Assembly (NCBI GenBank): GCA_963722815.1
Contig: CAVROM010000003.1
Location: 744,001-808,000, forward strand
Reading direction: 5' to 3'
Origin: DASQFQ01 sp963722815
Lineage (GTDB): Bacteria > Actinomycetota > Thermoleophilia > Solirubrobacterales > Solirubrobacteraceae
DNA length: 64,000 nucleotides
In this document: piece after piece, positions 57,340 through 64,000 of the stretch
How positions within the stretch are numbered: the first letter of the stretch is position 1
Layout of the letters: each line of letters begins with the position of its first letter
Program-made: the position numbers and the translations under genes
The notes under the pieces: generated by a model
What the model saw: only the letters and a program-made list of their open reading frames with translations
Databases searched by the model: none
What the model was told of the DNA's origin: nothing

Positions 57340-59691
57340 TCAGGGAGTCGCGGCCGCCGTCGCGGTCGGTGTTGGCGTGGCCGTCGGGGTCGCGGTCTCC
57401 GCCGGCGCCGGCGTGCTCGTCCCCGCCGCATCCGGCGTCTCGGTCGCGTCCGGGGTCGCCGTCGCGTCGGGCGTCTCGGTCGCGTCGGGCGTACTCGTCG
57501 CCTCGGGCGTCGCGGTCGCCTTCGGGTAGGTGATCCCGCTGTCGTCGAGCGCCTTGTTGATCGCGTCGGACACCGCGTTGACCTTGGCGAGGACGTCGGC
57601 CGGCGAGTCGTTGAGGTCGATCGCGTCGAGCTTCTCGAGCTCCTCGGTGAGCCGCTTCAGCAGCTCCGCCGACGGCGCCGACTGGACCGAGATGACGATC
57701 TGCTTCGCAATCGCCGTCGTGATGCAGCTCGGGCACTTGAGGTTGAGCGCCTCGGCGACGTTGATCGGGGTGATCCGGTCGCTCTGGCCGACCACAAGCA
57801 CGAGCTGGAAGGAAACCGCGAGCGTCGTGCAGGCGTTGCAGCTCGCGAGCGCGTAGGCGGAGTTCTCGTTGTCGACCGGCTCGCCGCCGGACACGGTGAC
57901 GAGCGAGTAGGCGACGTCGTAGACGATGCCGCCGTCCTTGGTGTTGGTGGCGAGCGCCTGGGAGCCGCCCTCGCCCGGCGCGTGGGGCAGCTTGAACGGG
58001 AGCTGCGCGGCGGGCGCGGTGGGCGTGGGCGGAGGCGTGGTCGTGGACGACGATGACCCCTTGGGATCGACGAACTGGGGCGCCTTGGCGGCATCGGGCG
58101 CCTGCGGGCTGACGAGGATCGTGGGCTTGTCGCGGTCGCGGCCACCGTTGACCACGAACAACGCCGGATGCTCCTTCGTCGGTCCGCCGCGCGGGATCAG
58201 CGCGATGGCGAGATGGCGGCCCGGGGCCAGGCGCGGCGCCGCAGTCACGACGTTCGGGCGGGCCACGGCGGCTGGGGCGCTGACCGTCCGGAACGCGCCG
58301 ACCAGCGTGCCGTCGTCGGTCGGGCGGACCGGCTGGTACTGGCCCGACGGCCACCACGCCCACGTGAGCACGGCGATCAGCCCGGCGGCGCCGGCGAGCA
58401 CCAGCGCCTGGCGCGGCGGCCGGCCCGCGCTCCAGCCCCACGCCTTGCTCCCCGCCGAGCGGACCAGGCGGACGACGAAGAAGGCCGCGCCGGCCACCGG
58501 GAGCGCAAGCGCGAACAGGCGCAAGACGGACGCCAGCAGGCCGAGGACGCCCTGGTCCGGGACCGCCGAGACGATGTGGTCCGCGCTGTGCCACGACGAG
58601 GCGGCCAGCTTCGGGAACAGCAGGATCGCGCTGAACGCCATGCCGACCAGGATCGGGACGATCACGAGCACCCACGCGGTGACCCACAGGCGGGCCCGGC
58701 CCGTGAGCGCCGAGGGCTCGTTGCGCTTCCACGGGAGCAGGCGCTTCAGCGTCGGGCCCATGTGCGCGTAGAGGTCCGGCACCCCGGTCGCGTCGGAGAG
58801 GATGTGGTAGCCGTCGGCGCGGATGACGGGCGAGAGGTTCTTGACGATCTCCAGCATCTGGAGGCCGATCAGCAGGAGCAGCACGTCGAGGCCGGTGGCG
58901 AGCCAGACGCCGAGCGCGAGCACGGCGACGACCGCGTTGAAGTAGATGCCGCCCAGATCCGTGCGCAGGCGCGAGCGGCGCGGCAGCCGGTAGGCGTCGG
59001 TCACGTCCGTGTAGAACGCGGGCCAGACGACGTAGATCCCAGCGCCCATGCCACCCGGCCGGCCACCGCCGTAGCGGCAGGCGGCTGCGTGCCCGGTCTC
59101 GTGGAACGCCGCCGACGCGACCGTGAGGCCGAGGATGAGCAGCAGCAGCTCCGGCTTGTCGAACGCCTGGGCGGTCGCGGGCGCGACGCCCTCGTGGATC
59201 AGCACGAACCACAGGACGGCGGCGAAGCCGAGCAGCGCCGGGAGCACGATCCACGGCCGGAACAGCCACTTGAACGGCGCGGTGATGCGGCCGGTCACCT
59301 TCGGATCGGTGAACAGGACCTTCCAGCGCAGGGCGAGCAGCGGGTTCGGGCGCTCCGGCGCGTTCTCCGCGGTGCCGGCGAGCAGGCCCTGCTCGGCGAG
59401 CTTCTCGGCGAGCCTGACGACGTGCTCGACCTGGAGCGCGCGGCCCAGCCGCTCCGACGCGGCCGCGGCGAGCGCGGGGAGGTCACGCGCCCCGTCGATC
59501 GCGGCGAGCAGCGCGTACTGCAGCGGCCCGAGCTGCACCATCTGCCCGTCGGCGCGGCGGACGAGCGCCGCGTCCTCCTTGTAGCCCGAGCCGCTGACCT
59601 CGCCGAGCAGCTCGAGGCCCTCGGCCCGGGCGAGCGCGCGCGGCGGCTCGCCCGGGGTGGGCTCGACGGGCCGATCGACGGTCAGGCTCAT
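57340..59691 (-). CDS. Membrane M50 metallopeptidase with PqqD-like N-terminal domain and exported CxxC-repeat domain
   Basis: 783 residues. About 30-108 form a PqqD/RRE-like winged domain (MVQLGPLQYALLAAIDGARD, VVRLAEKLAEQGLL). A membrane peptidase core follows with the zinc site HETGH at 197-201 and the third ligand Asp293 in VIRADGYHILSD, typical of the peptide zinc metalloprotease (YydH-like) branch of M50. Further membrane segments to about 430, then an exported part. There two related motifs occur: CNACTTLAVSFQLVLVV and CPSCITTAIAKQIVISV. The tail is a Thr-Pro-Asp-Ala-rich repeat. The repeat-protein gene ends 18 bp upstream on the same strand, so the two are likely cotranscribed. Intact. 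The role as a maturation protease is inference. Confidence 0.82.
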   Translation of the reverse strand: MSLTVDRPVEPTPGEPPRALARAEGLELLGEVSGSGYKEDAALVRRADGQMVQLGPLQYALLAAIDGARDLPALAAAASERLGRALQVEHVVRLAEKLAEQGLLAGTAENAPERPNPLLALRWKVLFTDPKVTGRITAPFKWLFRPWIVLPALLGFAAVLWFVLIHEGVAPATAQAFDKPELLLLILGLTVASAAFHETGHAAACRYGGGRPGGMGAGIYVVWPAFYTDVTDAYRLPRRSRLRTDLGGIYFNAVVAVLALGVWLATGLDVLLLLIGLQMLEIVKNLSPVIRADGYHILSDATGVPDLYAHMGPTLKRLLPWKRNEPSALTGRARLWVTAWVLVIVPILVGMAFSAILLFPKLAASSWHSADHIVSAVPDQGVLGLLASVLRLFALALPVAGAAFFVVRLVRSAGSKAWGWSAGRPPRQALVLAGAAGLIAVLTWAWWPSGQYQPVRPTDDGTLVGAFRTVSAPAAVARPNVVTAAPRLAPGRHLAIALIPRGGPTKEHPALFVVNGGRDRDKPTILVSPQAPDAAKAPQFVDPKGSSSSTTTPPPTPTAPAAQLPFKLPHAPGEGGSQALATNTKDGGIVYDVAYSLVTVSGGEPVDNENSAYALASCNACTTLAVSFQLVLVVGQSDRITPINVAEALNLKCPSCITTAIAKQIVISVQSAPSAELLKRLTEELEKLDAIDLNDSPADVLAKVNAVSDAINKALDDSGITYPKATATPEATSTPDATETPDATATPDATETPDAAGTSTPAPAETATPTATPTPTATAAATP

Positions 59692-59709
59692 GCGATCGGC
59701 CCGCTGCTG

Positions 59710-60609
59710 CTACTGCTGGTCGATCGTGGCGTCCTGCTCGGCCGTGGCGTTCGCCGACACGTCGTCCAGGTCCTGGTGGATGTCGACCTGCTGGTCGGCC
59801 AGCGACTGAGCGACCGCGTCGGGGGAGCCGATGTTCGCCGCCACCGAGGCGTCGATCGGGGCCGCGACGTTGGCGTTGGCCGCGACGGCGCCGTCGATCG
59901 GGGCCGCCACGTTCGCGTTCGCGTGGATGTTTACGTTCGCGTCGAGCAGGCTGCCGCCGTTCAGCAGGTCGCCGACACCGCCGCCGACATCGCCGACCGC
60001 ACCGTCGGCTGCGTCGCCGACGCCGCCGGCCGCACCGCCGACACCGCCGACCGCGCCACCGGCCGCGTCGCCGACCTCGCCGGCCGCGCCACCGGCCGTG
60101 CCGGCGATCCCGCCACCGGTCTGATCGCCGTGGTCCGTGACCGCGCCGCCGACGTCGCCAACCGCGCCGCCGAGCGTGCCGCCCGCCGCGCCGGTGCTGT
60201 CGGCCGCTGCCATCGGGGTCGCGGCCGTGGCATCGCTGCCCGTGGTCGCGCCGGCCTCATCCGGGTTCGCGTTCTGGGTGAGCTCCGCGTGCTGCGGTGC
60301 CGTCGCGTCGGCGCTGCCGCTGAGGTGCTGGTCGATCGTCCCGTGCTGCTGGGCGATGCCGACGGCCTGGGCGCCCTCGCTGAGGAGGTTGGCGCTCGCG
60401 GCGGCCTCGATCGGGGCGGCGACGTTGAGGTTCGCGGCGGCCGCGAGGTCGACCGGCGCCGCGAGGTCGAGCCCGAGATCGACGTTCGCGTTGACGTCGA
60501 GCAGCGACATGACCTCCTTGTTCGGCAGCGCGGTGGCGCCCTCAGCCTCGATCTCGTCCATCGACACCTGCTCGAGATCCTGGTCCACGCGCTCAACCTC
60601 TTCGCCCAC
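59710..60609 (-). CDS. Two-module Ala/Asn-rich repeat protein with glycine-zipper linker, candidate M50 substrate
   Basis: 299 residues, no signal peptide, no Cys. An acidic leader-like start (VERVDQDLEQVSMDEIEAEG) leads to ALPNKEVMSLLD. Module 1 (about 35-112) and module 2 (about 220-298) share an order: SLLD.N.N, repeated AAP(I/V)(D/E)..(A/V)..AN units (two each), then (A/S)VGIAQQHGTIDQHL or QSLADQQVDIHQDL, then Ala/Thr. Between them, 140-218 is Gly/Ala/Val/Asp-rich with a G-A-V-G-D-V-G-G rhythm like a glycine zipper. I know no named family. The linkage to the M50 gene (18 bp) suggests it is its partner or substrate. Confidence 0.75.
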   Translation of the reverse strand: MGEEVERVDQDLEQVSMDEIEAEGATALPNKEVMSLLDVNANVDLGLDLAAPVDLAAAANLNVAAPIEAAASANLLSEGAQAVGIAQQHGTIDQHLSGSADATAPQHAELTQNANPDEAGATTGSDATAATPMAAADSTGAAGGTLGGAVGDVGGAVTDHGDQTGGGIAGTAGGAAGEVGDAAGGAVGGVGGAAGGVGDAADGAVGDVGGGVGDLLNGGSLLDANVNIHANANVAAPIDGAVAANANVAAPIDASVAANIGSPDAVAQSLADQQVDIHQDLDDVSANATAEQDATIDQQ

Positions 60610-60760
60610 GGGTTCAGCTCCTGTGTCGCTCGACTTTCCCGAGCTTTATCCCCACAGAAGGTGGCCGATCAAACTGTTGGCAAGCCAGATTGACGCGCCG
60701 GGGAAGCATTCGCGGACCGCTGTCGTCCGTAGGGGGGAACTCCCCCGGACAAGGACGCCA

Positions 60761-61219
60761 ATGACCCAACTCACCCCCATCGCCGGTGACGCCAGATCGG
60801 TCTCCAACCAGCTCACCGTGGCCGTCGCCGCCGACGCGTACGCCACCCTGCGCGCAGTCCAGGCGGTCGATCCGTTCGGCCCCGCGATCCGCGCCCTGCG
60901 CGCCCTCGGCCTCGCCGAGCGCGTCGCGCTGACCCCCAACGGCATGAGCTGGCAGCCCGAGGGCGCCAGCGGCCGCATCGACGTCCGCGTCGACGTGCGG
61001 GTGAGCGGCCAGGCCGAGGACGGCTCGACGCTCACGGTCGTCATCCGCTTCCGCGCCACCGACGAGGCCACCCACGAGCGCCTGCTCGAGGCCTGGCCGG
61101 TCGTCGGCCCGCTCGCCGTCACGCTCTCCAAGCGCGCCGCGCGCACGGTCAAGCAGCACGCGGAGAACGACGACCACGAGGACGACGAGACGACCACGGA
61201 GGTCGCGCGAGCCGCCTAG
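60761..61219 (+). CDS. Hypothetical protein, possibly SRPBCC-like
   Basis: 152 residues, ATG at 60761 with AAGGAC upstream. The pattern SNQLTVAVAADAYATLRAVQ, ALRALGLAERVALTPNGMSW, then DVRVDVRVSGQAEDGSTLTV and a long C-terminal helix (LLEAWPVVGPLAVTLSKRAA) would fit the START/SRPBCC helix-grip fold that binds hydrophobic ligands. It diverges from the repeat-protein gene across 150 bp. The acidic His/Asp/Glu-rich C-terminus is disordered. Family assignment is tentative. Confidence 0.65.
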   Translation: MTQLTPIAGDARSVSNQLTVAVAADAYATLRAVQAVDPFGPAIRALRALGLAERVALTPNGMSWQPEGASGRIDVRVDVRVSGQAEDGSTLTVVIRFRATDEATHERLLEAWPVVGPLAVTLSKRAARTVKQHAENDDHEDDETTTEVARAA

Positions 61220-61237
61220 CTACGGGGCGTAGGTTGA

Positions 61238-62071
61238 CTAGGGACCGGACCCTGCCGGGCGGTGGGCGCTGACCCCCCGTGCGACACGGAACTCGGCGGC
61301 GACCTCGCGTGTCGCCGCCTCGGCTCCCAGGGGAAATACGTGGAGCGCGTCGACGCGCGAGATCCTTGCCAGCCCGGCCGCGAGCTCGCGCGCCAGGTCG
61401 ATGCCGCCGCCCCGACTGATCTCCGCCAGCGCTCGCTGAGGAATCGCGACTCCGGGTAGCGCGCAGGCGCGCTCTGCCATGTGCGCGCTGCGGAGCAGGG
61501 CGACGCTTGCGTAGAACCGTACGTCGCCGAGGGCATCCTCGGCGGCCGAGAGGAACGCTTCGAGGCGCTCCAGGTCGAAGATCATCTGCGACTGAACGAA
61601 GGTCGCTCCAGCGGCGATCTTGCGCCGCAGGAGCCGCAACTCCCGGTCGACGTCCTCTGCGAAGGGATTGACGACCGCCCCGACAGCCAGCGGCTCCGGG
61701 GCGCTCCATGCGGACGCGCTGGCGATGAGCTGTGTGGCGGTCATGTCGGCCACGTGCTCGATGCCGTGCACCGGATCGCCCTGCATGCAGAGGACCGCCT
61801 CAGCGCCGAGCGCCGCCGCTCCCACCACCTGGGACTGCAGGGCAAGCCGATTGCGATCACGACAGGAAACGTGAACGATCGTCCCCACGCCCTGCTCCCG
61901 CGCGAGAGCTACCGCGGCCAGCGGCGACATCCGCGGCTGGCCTGCGTGGTTGTCGGTCAACCCGACCACATCGACGGTGTCGGCCAGAACGGCAATCCGG
62001 TCGCTGACGCGCGCGCCATCGGCCTGAGCCGGCAGCGAGATCTCCGCGGACGTCAGGGCAGTCATTGACAT
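61238..62071 (-). CDS. Methylenetetrahydrofolate reductase family protein
   Basis: 277 residues. TIM-barrel flavoprotein of the MetF family: SAEISLPAQ, VDVVGLTDNHAGQPRMSPLA, GTIVHVSCRDRNRLALQSQV, AVLCMQGDPVHG (the GDP signature), ATFVQSQMIFDLERLEAFLS and FYASVALLRSAHMAERA. It would reduce methylene-THF to methyl-THF, feeding methionine synthesis, though the divergence from E. coli MetF leaves room for a related role. Intact. Converges on the small protein gene at 60761, with 18 bp between stops. Confidence 0.85.
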   Translation of the reverse strand: MSMTALTSAEISLPAQADGARVSDRIAVLADTVDVVGLTDNHAGQPRMSPLAAVALAREQGVGTIVHVSCRDRNRLALQSQVVGAAALGAEAVLCMQGDPVHGIEHVADMTATQLIASASAWSAPEPLAVGAVVNPFAEDVDRELRLLRRKIAAGATFVQSQMIFDLERLEAFLSAAEDALGDVRFYASVALLRSAHMAERACALPGVAIPQRALAEISRGGGIDLARELAAGLARISRVDALHVFPLGAEAATREVAAEFRVARGVSAHRPAGSGP

Positions 62072-62133
62072 GACTGCTGAAGCCTAGTCCCGTCGGTCCG
62101 TCCGGCGAGGCGGACTTGCGGGATCCTTAATCG

Positions 62134-62721
62134 GTGGCGGCAGCTTGCATCGTTCCCAATGGCCCGAGTTGCTCGGGCAAGTCCAGCATCGCCGCCGCGC
62201 TTCAGCAGCGGTGGCCGAGGCCGCTGCAGTCGACGGGGATTGACACATTCCTGGCGTCGCAGAGCGATCGCTTCTTCGCGATCGATGGGACCCTGACCGA
62301 CGGGGTCAGCTGGGTGCCGACGACCGTCGACGGCATGCCCGCCTTCGACATCGTGCCCGGGGAACTCGGCCTCGGAATGATCCGGGCGAGCCACTCCTTC
62401 TGGTCGTCATGCGTCGAGACGGGGCTCGATCAGGTGATCGATGATGTCTGGGTGATACCCGAGCAACCCACGGGGTTGGAGCGGGCGTTGTCGCGGGCGA
62501 TCGTGCTCTGGGTCGGAGTGCATTGTCCGCTGCCGATCGTCGTGCAGCGCGAGCAAGATCGCGGCGACCGGCCCGTCGGCGCCGCGCGGGGGCACTACCG
62601 GCTGACGCACAGCTTCAGGGACTACGACGTCACCGTGGATACGTCCACGGCGACACCGGACGCCTGCGCCGCGCTGATCATGGACAGGTTCAGAGAACGC
62701 TTCCCCGGCGTGGCCCTCTAG
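62134..62721 (+). CDS. Chloramphenicol phosphotransferase-like P-loop kinase
   Basis: 195 residues from a GTG at 62134. Walker A GPSCSGKSS is close to the start, followed by STGIDTFLASQ (base position of Asp) and FWSSCVETGLDQVIDDVW, then PLPIVVQREQDRGDRPVGAA. The pattern is that of the CPT family (CPT in Streptomyces phosphorylates chloramphenicol); many members are simply small-molecule kinases. The last four bases overlap the stop of the convergent ParB-like gene. Intact. Confidence 0.8.
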   Translation: MAAACIVPNGPSCSGKSSIAAALQQRWPRPLQSTGIDTFLASQSDRFFAIDGTLTDGVSWVPTTVDGMPAFDIVPGELGLGMIRASHSFWSSCVETGLDQVIDDVWVIPEQPTGLERALSRAIVLWVGVHCPLPIVVQREQDRGDRPVGAARGHYRLTHSFRDYDVTVDTSTATPDACAALIMDRFRERFPGVAL

Positions 62722-63608
62722 CGCATCTCCTTCAGGAACTGGTTGACCATCGTGTCCAGGTCGGCGCTCGGGTTGCGCGCCTCGCCCAGCAGCCGCTCGA
62801 GGATCTCGTCGGTCCACTCGTGCGTGTGCAGGAGCAGGTAGCGCAGCATCGCCAGGCGCATGTACTTCTCGGTCTCGCTGCCCTCCCCGCCGGCGTCGGC
62901 GTCGGCCAGCGCCTGCGCGATCGGCTCGTACTCCTCCTTGAACCAGCGCTGCGCCATCTCGTGGCGCGAGAGCAGCTCGCCGCGCTCGTGGCTCGCCCGG
63001 TAGGCCCACGCTTCGACGAGCATGCCGAGCTGCGCGTAGCGCCACTCGTCCTCGAGCTGGATCCGCGCGCGCTGCTCGGGCGCGAGCGGGACGCGCTCGT
63101 GGAACATGCGCTCGTGCTGCTTGAGCGGGAGGTCGCGCAGCCGCAGCGCCTGCTCGGCGCCGAGCTTGGTCCGAACCTCGCGCACGCGCGCCTCGATGTC
63201 CACATCGCCGTGGGCGCGTGCGACGGAGACGCGGTGGTGGCCGTCCTTGACGAAGTGCAGGTCACCCACGCGGTAGACGTCGATCGGCGGCATCGACTCG
63301 CCGCGGCGGCGCGCGGCGGCGATCCGCTCCCAGCGTGCGCGGACGTCGGCGGAGGGGCGGAAGTCGCGGTCGAACTGGCTGGTGGCGCGGTCGACGGTGC
63401 CGACGACCGACTCGAGCGGGATCAGCTTGATGCCGAGGTCGTGCTCGCTCGTCCGGCCGAGGGCGGCGACGACCTCCTCGAACGGGAGCATGTAGGAGAC
63501 GTCGTCGGGCTCCGAGCGCAGCCTCGATACGATCCGCGCCAGCGCGCGGCGCCGCCGCTCGCGGGAGAAGTCGGCCTTGGCGTCGTCACGCGGCATCCCC
63601 GTGCTCAT
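62718..63608 (-). CDS. ParB-like/N-terminal nuclease-fold protein
   Basis: 296 residues. The ParB/sulfiredoxin-type core reads IKLIPLESVVGTVDRATSQF, MPPIDVYRVGDLHFVKDGHH and RVSVARAHGDVDIEARVREV. The C-terminal half is all helix, ending LDTMVNQFLKEMR. True ParB proteins need a parA partner and a DNA-binding HTH of the usual type; neither is evident, so this is more likely a regulator or stress protein with a ParB-like domain. Intact. The SDR gene lies 18 bp upstream on the same strand. Confidence 0.8.
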   Translation of the reverse strand: MSTGMPRDDAKADFSRERRRRALARIVSRLRSEPDDVSYMLPFEEVVAALGRTSEHDLGIKLIPLESVVGTVDRATSQFDRDFRPSADVRARWERIAAARRRGESMPPIDVYRVGDLHFVKDGHHRVSVARAHGDVDIEARVREVRTKLGAEQALRLRDLPLKQHERMFHERVPLAPEQRARIQLEDEWRYAQLGMLVEAWAYRASHERGELLSRHEMAQRWFKEEYEPIAQALADADAGGEGSETEKYMRLAMLRYLLLHTHEWTDEILERLLGEARNPSADLDTMVNQFLKEMR

Positions 63609-63626
63609 GGCACAGGGATGGTCGCA

Positions 63627-64000
63627 TCAGCCGCGGCCGATGAAGGGCATCCCCGTGGCCATGATGGTCATGAACAGGACGTTGGCGTCGAGCGGGAGGC
63701 TCGCCATCCGCACGACCGCGTCGGCCGCGTGGCGCACGTCCATGGTCGGCTCGGGGATCTGCGCGGTCATGTCGGTGAGCGCGTTGCCGATGTCGATCTG
63801 CCCGCACGCGATGTCGTGCTCGCGCCCCTCGAGCGCGATCTGCTTGGTCAGCCCGGTGATCGCGTGCTTGGTCGCGGTGTACGCGACGGCGTTCGGCCGC
63901 GGCGCCTGGGAGGAGATCGAGCCGTTGTTGATGATCCGCCCGCCGCGCGGCTGCTGTGCCTTCATGATCCGCACGGCCGCCTGCGCGCACAGGAAGGCGC
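63627..64000 (-). CDS. Short-chain dehydrogenase/reductase, partial (N-terminus beyond the window)
   Basis: The last 124 residues of an SDR. Visible: AFLCAQAAVRIMKAQQPRGG (helix F region), the active-site Ser in RIINNGSISSQAP, the catalytic Tyr and Lys in AYTATKHAITGLTKQIALEG, and the NAD-adjacent IACGQIDIGNALTDM. The missing first part should carry the TGxxxGxG cofactor loop. Substrate unknown. It reads toward the ParB-like gene with 18 bp between them. Confidence 0.85.
   Translation of the reverse strand, partial: AFLCAQAAVRIMKAQQPRGGRIINNGSISSQAPRPNAVAYTATKHAITGLTKQIALEGREHDIACGQIDIGNALTDMTAQIPEPTMDVRHAADAVVRMASLPLDANVLFMTIMATGMPFIGRG

Noticed and set aside
62718..63608. A chromosome-partition ParB with nearby parS sites.
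   Set aside because: No parA, no TGTTNCACGTGAAACA-like site and the C-terminal half is unlike ParB.

Overview
The window is about 70% GC bacterial chromosome. GTG/TTG starts, actinobacterial-type regulators and transporters, and a tyrosine-recombinase remnant and secreted proteins of kinds I associate with Thermoleophilia (Solirubrobacter/Conexibacter-like) point to a high-GC actinobacterium, probably Solirubrobacterales. That assignment is inference from protein flavour; there is no rRNA or marker gene here and I found no tRNA.

Layout. 0.1-7.7 kb: a two-component system, a 1-Cys peroxiredoxin, a transketolase/aldo-keto reductase pair, a striking 8-bp tandem repeat and a polysaccharide flippase that overlaps a convergent LicD-type gene. 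8.4-12.6 kb: a mobile-element scar made of an IS256-family element inserted into an IS110-family transposase, a broken DUF6994-type gene and a truncated tyrosine integrase. 12.9-31.9 kb: a loose mix of membrane proteins, hydrolases, methyltransferases, a fatty acyl-CoA ligase, a collagen-like secreted protein and a run of small exported proteins; many of these genes are frameshifted or truncated. 32-42.5 kb: an amidase, DUF4389 and DUF3089 proteins, an amidohydrolase, a fused cNMP-binding/thioredoxin-reductase-like protein, a MetE-like protein and a beta-helix protein. 42.5-55.8 kb: a complete L-rhamnose catabolic cluster. 55.8-64 kb: a methyltransferase duplicated from 30 kb, an M50 metallopeptidase paired with an unusual repeat protein, a folate reductase, a small kinase-like protein, a ParB-like protein and the start of a short-chain dehydrogenase.

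The rhamnose block reads as one leftward transcript: rhaT-rhaP-rhaQ-rhaS (ABC importer), a fucose/arabinose-isomerase-family gene, rhaM (mutarotase), rhaB (kinase), rhaI (isomerase) and rhaD (aldolase fused to a dehydrogenase). Genes are separated by at most 10 bp or overlap. A DeoR-type repressor and an MFS sugar transporter diverge from it, and the shared intergenic region holds a promoter and a palindromic operator candidate. Imported rhamnose would be mutarotated, isomerised to rhamnulose, phosphorylated and cleaved to DHAP and lactaldehyde; the dehydrogenase domain would oxidise the lactaldehyde.

The most interesting candidate for something undescribed is at 57.3-60.6 kb. A membrane M50 metallopeptidase has a PqqD-like N-terminal domain and an exported C-terminal domain with two CxxC repeats. 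It lies 18 bp downstream of a gene for a protein built of two homologous Ala/Asn-rich modules, each beginning SLLD, around a glycine-zipper linker. This resembles a peptide-maturation pair but matches no system I can name.

A caution on gene integrity: about 20 genes carry single-base frameshifts, usually in G/C-rich stretches, with otherwise well-conserved protein on both sides. I call these CDS with a frameshift note, because assembly error is as likely as real decay. I use pseudogene only where part of the gene is missing.
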